Shown: positions 20,430-34,459 of the stretch, piece after piece
Position numbering within the stretch: the stretch's first letter is position 1
How the letters are laid out: the number at the start of each line of letters is the position of its first letter
Source of the DNA: Lamellibrachia columna
Taxonomy: Eukaryota; Annelida; Polychaeta; Sabellida; Siboglinidae
Assembly (NCBI GenBank): GCA_963662155.1
Contig: OY759267.1
Span: 17,038,561-17,102,560, forward strand
Length of the DNA stretch: 64,000 bases
Direction: 5' to 3'
Program-made: the position numbers and the translations under genes
Notes under the pieces: model-generated
What the model was told of the DNA's origin: nothing
Databases searched by the model: none
What the model saw: the letters and a program-made list of their open reading frames with translations, nothing else

Positions 20430-21780
20430 TGGAACTGCACGAGGGTACACACAGTCAGAGAATCTATGTCAAATTTGACATCTATTTGGAGACTTCCATT
20501 AAAGATACTGAGAAATGTAATCAAGGGTCAAGCATATGTGTCCAGTTAAAAACATGACACTAGGCACCAACATCATCAATGGAGGAAATATCTTATCTGT
20601 GTAGTTCTCGCACCAAGACTAGCATCATCATATTTCTTGTTGAAGAATGGAAGTTACCTAAACACAGACTCCTGATAGAGAGGTGCTCCTTTACAAATCA
20701 CTATGTAACACACACTTTTTTTACAATATTACCAGAGATCAATGGGATAAAAACAAAAATCTGGAATATCCACTAAAGGAAGCTGACACTCGGCATGGGT
20801 TGCATCAGCATGTCATGCGTTAAAGGTGCTTAATCAATTCGATGTTTTGCTAGTCTCATTTCAAATTAATTTAACAAAAAAACAAAACCTACCTAGTATC
20901 CACTGCAACATGCTAGCTCGTTTGTGCAACTTTTGTATGTAGTTTTTTTTTAAATCATCAAACAAACTATTACATTAGTTAATACTTGTTCAACCATTAA
21001 CTAAAGTAAAAATAGAATTGCCGAAAAATCACGATTTTTTTTTACTTCGTGAAATTTCGTAACTTTGTCATGCGATCTGCGAGAGGATGGAAGTCACGCT
21101 CATGGTCAGCATTGACCCACACCTTGCTAACCATTTTGGATAGGCATTTTGGTATTAAAACGACTGCCGATGTTACATAAACTATTCACACACTACATAT
21201 TTGGACACCACTGAACCGGATTTGCGATAGGCTAAATCAGTTGAGGAAGCAATTTTAAGTAAATGTCCTATCCACAACATTTGGACATTGCTGTTACAAT
21301 ACATCTTGCAAATCGACATGTTGAATACATTTGAAACTCTGATGAAACGTCAAGGCAGCTTAACAATGTATTTTCCTTGTTTTATCAATACATTTAGTTA
21401 AGCGTGATAATAATTAGGTTAATTAATAATGTTATATCACTTCCATCTGGTTTTCAATGTCTTATGAAGTCCGTGTGCTAGAATATTGAATGTAAACCCA
21501 GAAATATGACTCTTTGTGATCAAACAACTACACATATAAGCAACTAGCGTATCTACATTCACTGCTCACTCTTCGAGCATCTAGTTATGTTTTTTCTTTC
21601 TCTTTCTTTCTTTATAATACTGCAGATGCCCCGAGTATCGAGGAATAAACCCTACATGGGGAATAGCGTGCGTAGCGAGCACTTTTCCAGTGATCTAAAA
21701 GGCAGCGGTATAAAAGTTACGCTAAAAGTTAATACTCGATAAAAGACAATGTCAATTATTTATTTTGATGAATATATGTG
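20430..21780. other. Gene-free AT-rich DNA
   Basis: No exon, repeat array or RNA gene recognised. Confidence 0.4.
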
Positions 21781-22815
21781 TTGTCACACCCATCCCGACG
21801 ACCTGAATGAGGGTAGGGATGTAGCTGATGATGCGTTTACAGGTACACTTTTCCAGAGTTGGATTAATGATGTGAAGAAGGAGTGTAGATATGTGTCAGT
21901 TCGAGAGTGGGGGATTTGGAGCTTCGTTTGATGTCCTATAGAGCTGCGGTTGCTGGGTTCTAGAAGTGCAGCAGGGTCCACATCGACAAGTCCGTTTATG
22001 ATTTTCTACGTCATGTTGACTCTGTCTGATGTTCTCCTCGACTGCAGTTTCTCAAGTTGGAGCTGTGCGACCAATGCAGAAGCACTAGAGGTAGAGCTGA
22101 AATCGTGAAGGATGTGGCGAGCTGAGCGTCATTGCACCATCTCCAGTGAAGATTTAAGATGTTGTTGGTGGGGATCACACACCAATGCTGCGTATTCTAG
22201 CACTGGTCGTACAAGGCTTTTGTAGCAATGTGTCTGGACATTTGTTGGACATCCTTTGAGCTTTCTGTAGGCGAAGGAGCTCACTCTGTTGGCCTTGGCT
22301 GTAGTTGCTTGTATATGCTTTCCCCAGTGGAGATTTTCAGTAATCTCAACGCCTAGGTATTTGGCGCTTGCTTGGTCGTGCAACTTGTAGTTGGTGGATA
22401 TCTTATTTATTTTCTTGGTGACTGTTAGTTAATGATATTTTGCTTCATTGAATGCCACCTGCCATCTTCTTTTTCCCAGGATTCGAGTGTTCTGATGTCA
22501 TCTTGTAGTTGGATGGAGTCAATGGCAGTCTTGATAGTGTTGTAAAGTATAGTGTCATGGGCGAAGTGGCGAATTGTGGACATACTACCATCACCAAGTT
22601 CGTTGACGTAGATTAGAAATAATGTGGGACCAAGAACCGAGCCCTGGGGAACTCCAGACGTGACTGCGCCAGTGTAGGGGTGTTGACCCTCAACAACCAC
22701 TCGTTGAGTTTTATTTATGAGGAAGTTCTGTATCCATTTGTTGGTGTTGCTTGTGATACCGTATGATCTTAGTTTGAGGAGGAGTCTCTGATGTGGTACT
22801 CTGTCGAAGGTATGT
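21780..22815 (-). mobile_element. LINE fragment, RT domain to C-terminus (family A)
   Basis: Several open blocks on the minus strand: FDRVPHQRLLLKLRSYGI, SGVPQGSVLGPTLFLIYVN (RT motif B), a catalytic-site block where the usual F-A-D-D reads F-A-H-D, KYLGVEITENLHWGKHI, and RPVLEYAALVCDPH. A C-terminal tail follows down to about 21784. The lost catalytic Asp and the stops show it is dead. Its 5' end is fused directly to another LINE. Confidence 0.8.
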
Positions 22816-24050
22816 GTCAACCTTGTTTTTAAACATATTCACGCTGATAGCAGTTACACAATCCGTAGACAATTTGTTCCATTCATTTATTTTCCTCTGT
22901 GAGAACGAATATTTCCTGATATCCAATCTACACTGATCCTTAGAAATTTGACCTCATGTCCTCTAGTTCTGCTATCTTTCTTAAGTGAGAACAACATATT
23001 TCTATCAATATTTTCATACCCATTCAATATCTTTAAAACTTCGATCTGATCTCCTCTTAAACTCTTTGTCTCTAGAGTTTTTAAACCACATTCTTTCAGA
23101 CGTTCTTCATAACTAAGGTATCTCAATTCTGGAATAATTTGAGTTGCTCTCCTCTGTATTCGTTCAAGCGTATCTATATCCTTCTTGGGATATGGTCTCC
23201 ACGCTTGTATACAGTATTCTAAATGAGGTCTAACTATTGCTTTATACAGAGGTATAATTAGTTTTTTTCCTTGTATGTTATGTTTCTCCTAATCAACCAA
23301 AACAATTTATTACCCTTTGAAGCTGCAACATACCATTGAAGCTGCACACTGTTCTGAGACTTTCACATCAGCACTTATTGTTATTCCTAAGTCCTTTTCT
23401 TTTACAGTAGCACCAAGAACAGTGTCTCCTATATTATAGTTTATATGCAAGTTCCCGTGTCCTGTATGTAAGCATTTGTATTTCCCAACGCTGCGATCTG
23501 TTAGTCAACCATTGTTCTATCCAGTTAATGATGCAATCGCCGATACCATGGGCTTTTAATATAAGTAGTAATCTTTGATGTGGCACTTTGTCAAAAGCTT
23601 TCTGAAAATCTAAATAGATAATATCTGCTGGTGATCCCTCGTCTACCTACTTAGTGATTTCTTCCAAAAGACATAATAACATATTTGATAAGCATGACCT
23701 CGCTTTTAGGAGTCCATGTTGAGTTGAATTTAATAAGTTATGCCTAAAAAGGAAGTCCACCATTATATGGTCTTTAATTAACCTTTCTAATAATTTACAA
23801 ATCAATGACGTTAAACTCACTGGTCTGTAATTCTCTTACTTTTTTATCGAACCCTTTTTAAATAATGGTATGATGTTTACGTCTTTCCATTCAGAAGGAA
23901 CAACTCCCTATTTTAATGACAAGTTGAACACTCTTGCAAGTGGTATACTGATTTGTTCTACTGTTTCCATTAGTAGTTTTGGAGGGATTTCATCCACTCC
24001 CGGTGATTTATTATTTTTCATTGCCTTTATTTGTTTAGTACTGCAGTTAT
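22815..24050 (-). mobile_element. LINE fragment, RT domain to C-terminus (family B)
   Basis: Minus-strand blocks, broken by stops and indels, read as a CR1-like RT from the PEWKDVNIIP-type region through YLDFQKAFDKVPHQ to the C-terminal LRGDQIEVLKILNGYENI and KYSFSQRKINEWNKLS. Relative to the copy at 56975-58040 it lacks an internal segment near 23430-23510. It joins family A at about 22815. Confidence 0.8.
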
Positions 24051-24249
24051 ACATAAGCATAATTAACACCTACCTCATATTATAATGGCACATTGCGTGT
24101 GTCAATGAAATGTCCTCTCCAAATTGGTAATTTTACAGCTTAGCTTTGAAGCCAATTTTTATATATGTGACGTCATGCTTCTAAAATGTCAGTGTTAATA
24201 TAATAGCGTTCATATTTGTGGGAAATAACTTGAATCAAACAGATGGAAC

Positions 24250-24388
24250 AAGTTTGCACGCGCACACACGCACACACGCACACACCCACGCACACGCCCA
24301 CGTACATGCACCCGCGCCCACACCCCCCCCCCCCACACACACACCCACATCCCACACCCCCCCCACACACACACACACAAACACACAC

Positions 24389-24436
<48 letters not shown>

Positions 24437-24455
24437 ATACGCACACACACACTTG
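24250..24455. repeat. CA / CCCACA compound microsatellite
   Basis: CA and CACG dinucleotide stretches interrupted by runs of C. The Thr-His-Pro and Cys-Val frames are artefacts. Confidence 0.9.
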
Positions 24456-24459
24456 ATTG

Positions 24460-25100
24460 ATCCACAATCCACATATTTAATTGTTTTAATTCGATGTGGA
24501 CTATATTACATAAGTTATTTCATCAACATTTCAAGTTATTTCATTGACACTGATTTCGCACTAATTGTTTGGATTTTGCAGAATAGTTAATTTTGCGAGC
24601 CTACTCGGTTAACATGTGTACTTGGCAGCGAGACGCAGCAAATATTTAAATTAGAGTTAGCCATGTGTGGGACATCTGCGAAACCGATCAATCAAGCGCG
24701 TCGTTTCGTCACTGCGGTATGCCGTTTTATATTGCGTTTTCGCTTATTGGCGCAGCCATTTTACCATGTACGCACTGGAACACGTGCCAGTAGACATAAT
24801 TACTTCGGCATTGTTAACCAAAGTTTCGTAGCCGCAATTGAAAATTGATTGCCATATTGCTGTCAGCATTCGTTGAGCCGTGCTGCTTTCGACCAACGGG
24901 TTCGCCTAGCGCAAATTATTTCGATTTTGCAATAAGGATAAAGGCCGTTTACTTAAAACGAGAATCGATTTCCTGTTCACGAATGACCTTGTACGGTTTA
25001 TATGGTTGTTTAGACTTCTCCATTAACATGCGGAGCTTTCAGACAGGAAACGTTAATACAAGCCAACGCACACCGAGTTGTATTGGACCCATTGTAAACG
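24460..25100. other. Gene-free DNA
   Basis: Open frames at 24663-24848 and 24845-25105 have no recognisable domain, start context or splice structure. Nothing else was seen. Confidence 0.4.
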
Positions 25101-25109
25101 TTTGAGGCA

Positions 25110-25325
25110 GGATGCGTTCACCACTGGGAAGAACTCAAATGAACACGTGAAAATGTATCAAGCGTTCACCACTGGAATGAACTCAAATGAACACGTGAAA
25201 GAAAATGTATCAAGCGTTCACCACTAGGAAGAACTCAAAAGAACACATGAAAACGTATCAAGTGTTCACCACTGGGAAGAACTCAAATGAACACGTGAAA
25301 ATGTATTAAGCATTCACCACTGGGT
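25110..25325. repeat. Minisatellite of about 48 bp, four and a half units
   Basis: Units begin GCGTTCACCACTGGGAAGAA and contain CTCAAATGAACACGTGAAAA. One unit carries a 4-bp GAAA insertion. Confidence 0.9.
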
Positions 25326-25329
25326 TGCT

Positions 25330-26660
25330 GGTGGCACTCGGGAATATGGAAACGGACAGGGCTGTACATTTGTGAATTTTTATTTATTTTGGTTTAAACA
25401 GAGACATGACGAAACGTCACAACAATATAGTCCAGTGGTCTTTCGAAAGAGTGTTTGAATGTTTGTAAAAGTAGGTATGTTGTTTCTTGGTGGCTTATTT
25501 AGAGTAATGTAAGATTGGAACCTCGAAGGCGAGAATTGAAATGAATATGAAGTTGGCGAGTGCGTGGGAGAATAGTGATGAAAACCCATTAACACGATTA
25601 TGTCATCGGTGTTTACTAATGGTTTATGAAAATTAACTTAGCCATGGATAAATATGGAACCGCATTAAGTGCATTGAACAGAGACTGCGAGCTGACAATG
25701 GGTCGTACGATTAAATGTTCTGAGTACATTCCGTTCGTTCTGTGTATTTTAAAACACCAATTGTATAATTCCGTGACAAACACGACCTTAATGGAAGTGT
25801 TGAGCACATCAAGACGCGTGTTCGCATGCCGAAAGTTGTGTAATGCTCTATTCGTTCATATTGCAAACGTCAAAACATTCGGTCAATAAAATGCAGTATG
25901 ACCATTAACAGATGGACAGAATAATTTTTCAGCAGCCTGAATAATGAAGTGTCGTTGTCGGATACGCGAAAATTCGTCGATATTATTTTTATAGCAGAAC
26001 ATAGCAAATAGCTGAAAGCGTTAGGCCCTTTTCTTAACATAGAACTACCTTTATCAACAAGCTAGATTTTCTGAGAAAACTGTGTGCGTCACACAAAGGA
26101 ATGTGTGTTTACTGTATTCGACTCCATTTGTTGTGGCCATGGTAGAAGTCAAATCAAATTATTGGCGTCGTTACTGTGTCAGACACGACTGTTGTTGCTG
26201 ACAATCGAGTTACCGAAAATGTATAATATTAACTTGTATAATAAAGTATATAGTTTAATTGGTTGCATTTACTCAAGCAATTTGGATGAGTTACTTCATG
26301 CAGGTTCTTGCAGGTTCTCACTGGTCTGGTCCATACATATGTGCGTCGATGTGCAAACTAATTTCTTCTGATGTATAGTCTGCATTTTTTTTCTTTATAT
26401 TGAAGGTCTTTGAAGCCAGTAATTAATTGAGTTGCTCAACCCTGGACGTTTTCCTGGGTTGTGATGTGCTTCATTAGGAATGGAGTCCAGGTTTGATTAG
26501 CATATTCTTAAAAAGGTGTAGAAAAACACGTCCACGTGATCGAAAGTAGTATTACTTGTACGTGTACTCAGTTACAAAATCACAACTTGTGTCCCCGGTG
26601 CATGAAATGTTTGGACTAAGTTCAATTGATCGAATGGTCTTTCAGATAGCTCTCTTTTAA
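25330..26660. other. Gene-free DNA
   Basis: Open frames at 25380-25889 and 26084-26371 lack domain features. No repeat family was recognised. Confidence 0.4.
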
Positions 26661-26669
26661 GCAATCACG

Positions 26670-26785
26670 CTGCACTCCTACTGAGTTGTCAGTGCTTCAA
26701 GGCGTTGCACTACTACTGAGTTGTCAGTGCTTCAAGGCGCTGCACTAATACTGAGTTGTCAGTGCTTCAAGGCGCTGCACTCGAG
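26670..26785. repeat. 35-bp tandem repeat, three units
   Basis: CTGAGTTGTCAGTGCTTCAA followed by GGCGYTGCACT recurs three times with few differences. Confidence 0.9.
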
Positions 26786-27080
26786 GATATTATGACGAAC
26801 TCATTAGTGTATAATGACTTTTTGGTTTTTGCAATTTAGGGGGTCAAGGACCCTTCCCACAGTTTGCCAACATCACTTTTTGAACCTAGCACACCCAAAT
26901 GACCATAAAACCTTTCGTAAGAGATCACTTTTAGATTTAGCACACCCATATAAAACCGTTTGTTGACATGTTTAAAAAAAATGCATACTGGACCCTTTTT
27001 AAGAGACATAATTGGATTTCGGCACCAGAGTATTTACAATTGTTTTTAATGATGGTGGTGAATGAAGTGGTGCATTGTGG

Positions 27081-27310
27081 GGCACGATGGCGCAGTGGTT
27101 AGAATATTGGACTCTCAATCGAGTTATCCCATATTCGAATCGTGGTGGATATTATGTGAACGAATAGTCGTCGCGTAGTAATTGCAGCGTGACTGAATGC
27201 TTCCCAAAAAGTCCAGTTGGTGTTGGGATGAACAGGTCTGATAGGGGATGAAGTGTAAATAGTGGTGTGTGGATACCGCGCAATATAAGAACGTTGTTTT
27301 GCCTTCACAA
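27081..27310 (+). mobile_element. tRNA-derived SINE
   Basis: Head GATGGCGCAGTGGTTAGAAT (box A, 27086 onward), TCTCAATCGAG in the anticodon arm, and CATATTCGAATC at the box B position. A non-tRNA body of about 170 bp follows. This is the best-preserved SINE of the window. Confidence 0.7.
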
Positions 27311-27664
27311 ATATAAGTATTTCGAGGAAATAACAACAAGGCAGCAGCTAAAATGCTTTTACGGTGTGTACACAAAGTTTAATAGAGTAGGTACTATATG
27401 CCAACAGGAAAAAATAATATAAACATTTGTTTCTAGGTAAAACTTGTTCGAAGTTAATGAGATGAGCGATCACGTGGTTTTTTGACGTTACTGATGACAT
27501 GGGTTCACATTCAGTCAGTGGTTTCTATGCAATGTTTCTGTATGGTTTCACTCGCATTTCCATGGCGAGTGGTGGCGATGTTAATTTTCCGGAATAAAAC
27601 TAAAATGTAACGATTTCGAACAGTTCTAGAATAATTTTAGTCGTATTCTTACGTCATTATTACG

Positions 27665-28080
27665 TTATGGCCGTCATGCTTGTATACAATATACCAAATG
27701 AAGTATAACTAGTGATTTGTACACGGATACAATTAACTGTTTGTCCTTATATGTGATAATTCTCCAAATTAGCCCTAGAATTTGATTACATTTAGAGGCA
27801 GCAATCCCACATTGCTCTGAAACGTTTATGTCAGCACTAAATGTTACTCCCAAGTCATTTTATTTTGTGGTTCTACCTACTCTTGTATCCCCCATATTAT
27901 ATGCATCCTCCATGTTTCCATGTGGTATGTATATGCATATACACTTCCCAAAATTGAAGAACATTTGCCATTTTTTTCAGACCAGTTGACCAATTTGTCT
28001 ATATCATCCAGTAAAAAAATCACCACATTGAACCTTTCTGAATAATTTTGTGTATTCTGCGAATTTCAGTACTTCGCTAG
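27665..28080 (-). mobile_element. LINE fragment (family B)
   Basis: Aligns with 23200-23500 and 57000-57230: ACATTGCTCTGAAACGTTTA and ACTCCCAAGTC are shared. No frame stays open. Confidence 0.65.
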
Positions 28081-28084
28081 ATAT

Positions 28085-29085
28085 CACCTTCACCTTCATC
28101 TTCATCCCTTGACCGGGACGGTCATATGAGTGCCATTCATACAGAGTCCTCGCCAGCGTTGTCTGTCCTCCACTGTGCGTAGCAGGGTCGGTAGGTCTCG
28201 ATGTGTCCGTTGTTGAATATTGTCTAGCCACTTTTTTCTCTGGCAGCCCCGTTGTCTCTTGCCCTCCAGGGTGCCTTGCGTTATTGTTTTTGCAATGGTG
28301 TTGTGTCGAGTGATGTAGCCAAACCAGGAAAGCTTGCGTCGTTTCACTGTTGCCAACAAGGGCTCTTGCTTTCCAACAAGGGAGTCCATTTGTTGTCTCA
28401 TATATTCATTTGTCTTGTGTTCGGTATACGAAATGCGTTTCAAATGTCTGTATGCGTCTCTCTGTTTATGCTGTCAGAGTCATGACGAACTCCTACAGTT
28501 GTTCTGAAAAGCCTGTATGACTTGTATCAGATCTTTGTCGAAGTTGTAGTTTCTCATGACTTGCCACAAGCATTCATGCCACTTACGGTCAAACGCCTTC
28601 TTAAAGTCATTGGAATTGTAGATCAGGTCTTTTTGGTGAAGCAGGTGTTTTTCTATAATCAATCTTACATTGAAGATCTGCTCAATGGTTCTTCTTTCGG
28701 CCCGAAATCCTGCCTGTTTTTCAGCCAGTGTTTCTTCTGCTTTTCCTTTGAGTCTGTTCAATATGACTCGTAGCATGGTCTTGCTTGAGCGACTTTCCTT
28801 TTGGGGGGATTGAAATGATCATGCATTGAATCCACTCTTTGGGCCATTCCTTTGTTTTCCAGATCCTCTGACATAGTGTAGTGAGGACTTTTATCATTTC
28901 AGGGTCGCCGTGTTTGAGCAGCTCTGCTGGAATGTTGTCGATGCCGGGTGATTTCCTTCATTTCAGTGTGAGCAATGCCTCCTCTACTTCCTCATTCATC
29001 ACTTGCGTACCGTCTGTGTCATCAACACTGCTGGTTTCAGTTCATAAGTGTAGAGCTTTTGACAATACTCAGTCCATCGTGTAAA
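28085..29085 (-). mobile_element. RTE-like LINE fragment, RT and C-terminus
   Basis: Minus strand 28776-28480 reads EKQAGFRAERRTIEQIFNVR then FKKAFDRKWHECLWQVMRNY, RT fingers/palm with the D-Y-x-K-A-F-D motif altered. 28443-28102 reads KRRKLSWFGYITRHNT, EGKRQRGCQRKKWLDNI and DRQRWRGLCMNG, the typical C-terminal tail of these elements. The part between (catalytic palm, thumb) is missing, so this is an internally deleted copy of a third LINE family. Confidence 0.75.
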
Positions 29086-29099
29086 AACGGCCGCGTTAT

Positions 29100-29400
29100 C
29101 AGTTAGCATTCCAGAACTGAAAGACCTTAGTAAAAAACGCTTAAGAGAAGAGGAGAAAGGATAAGATTAATATGACACTAAATACAAGTTTCAGAAATGC
29201 TAAATGGTTATGATGACATTGGTAGAAATACTTCAAACATAAGGACGGTAGTCGAGACCAAGCCATTACATTAGTAACATAACGGTGTAAACTGTATATG
29301 AAAAAGTTACTCATTTGCACAATGAATGGAGCAAATTATCAGATTATGTTTATTGTGCAAATTTATGACGAATGTATGAAAATAGTACATACGTCAAATT
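29100..29400 (+). mobile_element. LINE fragment, RT C-terminal end (family B)
   Basis: Diverged copy of the region coding for ...L-N-G-Y-D-D... and a late MNGANYQ-like end; same order of motifs as at 6095-6545. Many stops. Confidence 0.5.
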
Positions 29401-31830
29401 AATATTCATAAACAGTACAACTATTGTGTATGCAAGCACTCTAGACAAGCACTCTAGACAATTCGCAATTTAGTCAAAGCATCGACATAATATTATGAAG
29501 TGATGTGTATGTGTAAAGTATATAAACTAGCACGGCAGCCCAGCTAACCACGGGATTCGTGACACTGACCATCTAAAACACTTGAACTTACCCGGTGTAG
29601 TTTCTTTGACCGCCATCTTTTGCGTTCCCCATTGCAAAAATCGCAGAGACGGCAACGTAAAAAACAATGCACCACGACCTCATCTCGGAGAGACGCGTAG
29701 ATTAGGTGACAATCTCAGCAAGTTTACAAAAATCACCAAAGACGCAATAAAAAATTGCACTTAACGTCGGTAAACCTATATGTCGTCTGTTCACATGTAT
29801 TACAGTGAGTGATACTCGGACTATCGACTATATTCGGCAAATGCAGCGTGAAGTCTGCCAGTGGTCAACGAAAGCGGTCGAGGTGATGCAAAAGCGTCCA
29901 CTCGATGACGTGTGCCCGACTGCTGGTTTCAATTGGCGGTTGACTGCCCCACGCTTAGCGTGGTCGGCAGCTGATGACGAATGCTAATGCTACATTATAT
30001 CAGCCTGCGTAAATTGGTATTTTAACGGCTTTAAGAAATCAATATAATGCCGCAAACGAAAACAGGATTTAGTGTTATTAGGTGATATAGCTCAAGTTTT
30101 GTATAAAAACCGACGCAGGTAGGTAGGGTATCGTGAATGTACGTGTGTGCCGCTTCGTAGAGGTATACCGCCCAAAGGGATAGTTTCTTCTAAGTCAGGT
30201 ACGACTTTTCACCTATTCAAGTTAATCTGGAAAAATATATGTTCTCATATAGCTTGGTTTCCATTTCTTACGTGAGCGTAATGCGCTTTACATTTCACCG
30301 CATGGCAAAGTTCGTTCGAACACCATCTTAACTTATCTTGTTAGCATTCAGTTATGTTGCAATTAGGGGCCTTCTGCGTGAAAGTTAATCTTACACATAA
30401 TTGTATCGCCGTCTATTGCCAGATGCTCCTTTACGTGCACAGACTTCAAGCGGCAGCAAGACAATTCGAACCACGATCCTTCCAGTTGATGGACCGACCC
30501 GGGAATATTGTGGCTACATCGCTTTGGTGATTTATTATCTTGCAGTCTGATCTTTCTGCTATTTTTGCATCGATACTTGTAAGTTTTGGATATTTGGAGC
30601 ATCTACGCTATGCTTTAAAATGGGTAATATGTGTCCGTCCTAGGCCTACGGGTGGTTTTCATACCATGTGCAACTACACATTCTCCCTCCGTCCAAGGCG
30701 TTGTCCGTCCGGGGTGATGGCCATATACGGCCAATTGTTTTCCAGGTAAGTTGTGTAGTATCTCTCCAACCATGCATGCCATTGTTGCGCTTATCCGAGA
30801 CAAAACACCCCCATTACGTCTGACATCACCACCTCGTGTAAATTGCCAAACGGTTGTTCGAGAACATATCTACGGAGTTCGGAGCATTATGCAAACGAGA
30901 CATTTTAATAGGTTATTCCATGTTGATCGTCAACGGCAAATTCAAAATGGAAACTAAATGTAGGGCTACGAAGACTACCATCTAGCGTTGGCTGTACAGC
31001 TAATAAACCTATCACTTGCCTACACGCCCAGTGTATTCCTGTAAAACGACAACAACATGGTACGAAACACAAGCTCGCCATCGACACGAATACGTCGGAC
31101 ATAGGTACTGTTAGCATTGTTGAACGGTTGTTGGTATCACGGAGCGATAAACCGACACCATCTCTGGCATATTGATTGCGGTTGAGGTCGGCCTTTGCTA
31201 GCCGACACGGAGAGTCAAATTGTAAAGGAGCACTGATTTCTGGATGAAAACCAACAAGGTATCGACTTCGCAAAAGACCGCCTCCGGGAGTAGTTGATTA
31301 AAGATCGTCCGTGCATACCAGGATACTTGTGCTGCCGGTTAAATACCATGCCCATGATATAGGTTCAGTTCAAATATCATTCGGTTGGCTTCATTCGCTG
31401 CCGGTTGTATGCTTTGCGGTGCGTGTCATAGTTATGTGACCTATCATGTTGTCAACAAGCGCCAACAGTTGACGCTCGGAGTGTCTCAGGTTGTACCATC
31501 TTGACGCAAGTCGGTTTTCAAATATTATCCGTAAAGTCGTGCAGCAGTAACACCATAGCTAATGCCTAGGGCCAAGTGGTAGAAAGAATATAGCTTCACC
31601 GACGATCAATAGCAGTTTCAATCATCCACTGGAGTTGAGCCATGCGAAATCTCATATATCATACATGTATTATGGTTGCGACAGTTTATAGTGTGATAAG
31701 GTGAGACACGATATTCACATAAATATAGGCACATATTTGTGCAAGATGTAGGTACGATGAATGAAATTGCAACAATGACCATCGCGTGGTCACCAATGCA
31801 TGGAAAAGCAAATCCAAGCAGTCCAAACTA
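29400..31830. other. Intergenic DNA with one possible first exon
   Basis: On the minus strand AAAAGATGGCGGTC (ATG near 29612) opens a frame of about eight codons that stops at a good donor, GTAAGT, near 29589. The start fits a YY1-like ATGGCGG first exon, but no second exon was found to the left. The plus-strand frames 29582-29764 and 29805-29987, and those at 30363-31273, show no recognisable family. Confidence 0.25.
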
Positions 31831-31831
31831 T

Positions 31832-31944
<113 letters not shown>

Positions 31945-32227
31945 AGATTACCCACAGATGAACCCCGCAATTACGGCCAGTCACGGCCGGGCAGCTACGA
32001 TCCGCTTCACGGCGCCGGCAGGCCAGCCAGCCGACTGCCCCTCCGTCAGATTCAAAGGCGCCGCAAAAAATATCAGTAGCAATTAGAAGCCATGATCTTG
32101 GCGTGTTTACGCCGAGGCCAGTAAACTTCGGAAAACAATGAAAGAAGCAAGACCCTCACAGTCATCTTATGTACGTAACACTTTGAACTGAAATTCTTAG
32201 CGGATGAGTAGATTTACAGAAAAATAC

Positions 32228-32560
<333 letters not shown>

Positions 32561-32579
32561 ATTGGACAATTCCACAATG

Positions 32580-33550
32580 TGCGCAGTTACGATTCGATTT
32601 TAATTTTAAAATGTACATTTTGATTGTTGTCTTGTCACCTGTTTTCGTCATAACCTACATTTTTGTTTAGACAAACTCAGCATGGAAGATGCTCTCGTCA
32701 TTTGTCGCCCGAACGAACGGTTTCTCTCCTCGTACACGGTGGATCATTCCACCACCGGCACGTGCATATGCTGCCAACCAGAAACTACAAATATACAAGT
32801 GTCGTAGTCCGCTATTGTGCCGTTATCCCTGTCATTGCTATTTTGTTCAGGGTGCTACAAATCCTTTAAGGGGAACCGTCATAAAATCAAAGGACACTTT
32901 ATTCGTATATCGTGACCCCAGAAACAAAATAACGATATGTCCCGACCAGAATTTACCTTTGTTAATACGCGCGCACAAAGTATCACGGGCCAACATGAAC
33001 ACATTATTATACTGTCTAGTAGAGTTATCGACGAAGTCTGACAGTTGATGGTGCCATTAAAAGTCTTGCGCTACAGTCGTGGGAGCGTCAAGTGACGGCA
33101 TAATCCAACGTGAGTGTATTGACGTCACTCTCACCGCTGGAGAGCGCTCTCGTTGTGTTCTTCAGGAAATCGGTGAGGTCGAATGTCAAATAAAGCGAAT
33201 CGATGATTAACGTTTAATGTCGTCGAGAAGGCAGCGTGCTGTTTAACAGCGGTCAGCGCCCTTTCATTTAACGTGCTCGATCACTTGAATAATTGTTGTA
33301 ATCAATGGCGCGGTAGTGGCTAGAAGGTTTCTGGTATGTCAATGTGTTGGTTCTTAATCATCAGCATGTGAAGCTGTCGTCATAGCAAAAAAGGTACATA
33401 ACGTCGTCCTGTTGTGGAATGCCTGCATGGGAATTTGTTCCAGTAACGGTAATTTAACTGTAACATATGTCTACCTTTCATTATGTAACAACGCTTAAAT
33501 GTCATTGTTTCTCATGTGTCTAATATAAATTGTTTGTAGACACACATATG
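32580..33550. other. Unassigned DNA with a 119-codon open frame
   Basis: The plus-strand frame at 32689-33048 is open for 119 codons but shows no signal peptide, domain or convincing start context, and may be chance. Nothing else was recognised. Confidence 0.25.
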
Positions 33551-33557
33551 CATTGTG

Positions 33558-33613
<56 letters not shown>

Positions 33614-33614
33614 T
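33558..33614. repeat. (GTGC)n microsatellite
   Basis: About 14 tandem tetranucleotides, reverse complement of the ACGC type seen elsewhere in the window. Confidence 0.95.
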
Positions 33615-33619
33615 TCGGT

Positions 33620-34380
33620 TTTGTATGTTCAGTGCTAACGTAATTAAATGCAATATTAAACAAAAATAGTGCTTGCAGTTGCTTGTCTAGGTGACGGTAC
33701 CGATGCCATGAAGATCCCAGGCCCGAAGAAATTACAACAGCCGGTGTCAACACATTAGCGAAGACCCGACGCCGCAACGTGTGCAGACGACTGGTCTATT
33801 TTTCCAAATATGACTGGTTTATATATAATAGACCAATAGAATGTTAAGCGATAAGAGTCTCTGCTCATGCGGAACACACATATTTTAGTTTTGTTCGATA
33901 ATTATTGTTTACAATACCTATTTATAATGGACATGTTTTCCGTGTACGCACACGTTGTTCTTGGTTTGACAAATAGGCCAGGGCAATGTTGCATTGTAGA
34001 CAATAACCTGTCACAGGCATGAGAAAGCGCTTCGTATTCTGAATGGCATTCCATTTTCTTTGTTAAAAGGACAAATAAGCAGCAACTAATACGATCAATT
34101 ACATTACAATTTATTCACCGTTTTATATTAAATTTCGCCAAGTGTAAATCTATGATACGACTGGCGCTTTATACAGAAGTAACAATGTACTGCCATGGTG
34201 AACTAAACTGGCACGTAACACGTAACATGAAACAAGTAGATTGGCACTGGTTGGTATGGCAAGACATCTGTCATATTCACTTGTCTTCTGGAGAAACGAT
34301 CCTTGTCATGCCTTGGTTGACGTGCTGAGTCGTATCCCACCTAGGAAGATACAGAGAGGCGGCATGACATAACGTGGCTT
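33620..34380. other. Gene-free DNA
   Basis: No exon, RNA gene or repeat recognised. Confidence 0.4.
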
Positions 34381-34382
34381 AC

Positions 34383-34383
<1 letters not shown>

Positions 34384-34453
<70 letters not shown>
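34384..34453. repeat. (TA)n microsatellite
   Basis: About 70 bp of TA dinucleotides. Confidence 0.95.
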
Positions 34454-34454
<1 letters not shown>

Positions 34455-34459
34455 GCACA

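Noticed and set aside
29582..29764. Possible THAP zinc finger (FCVPHCKNRRDGN)
   Set aside because: Only the first Cys pair fits; the later conserved residues of the domain are missing and the frame ends after 60 codons.
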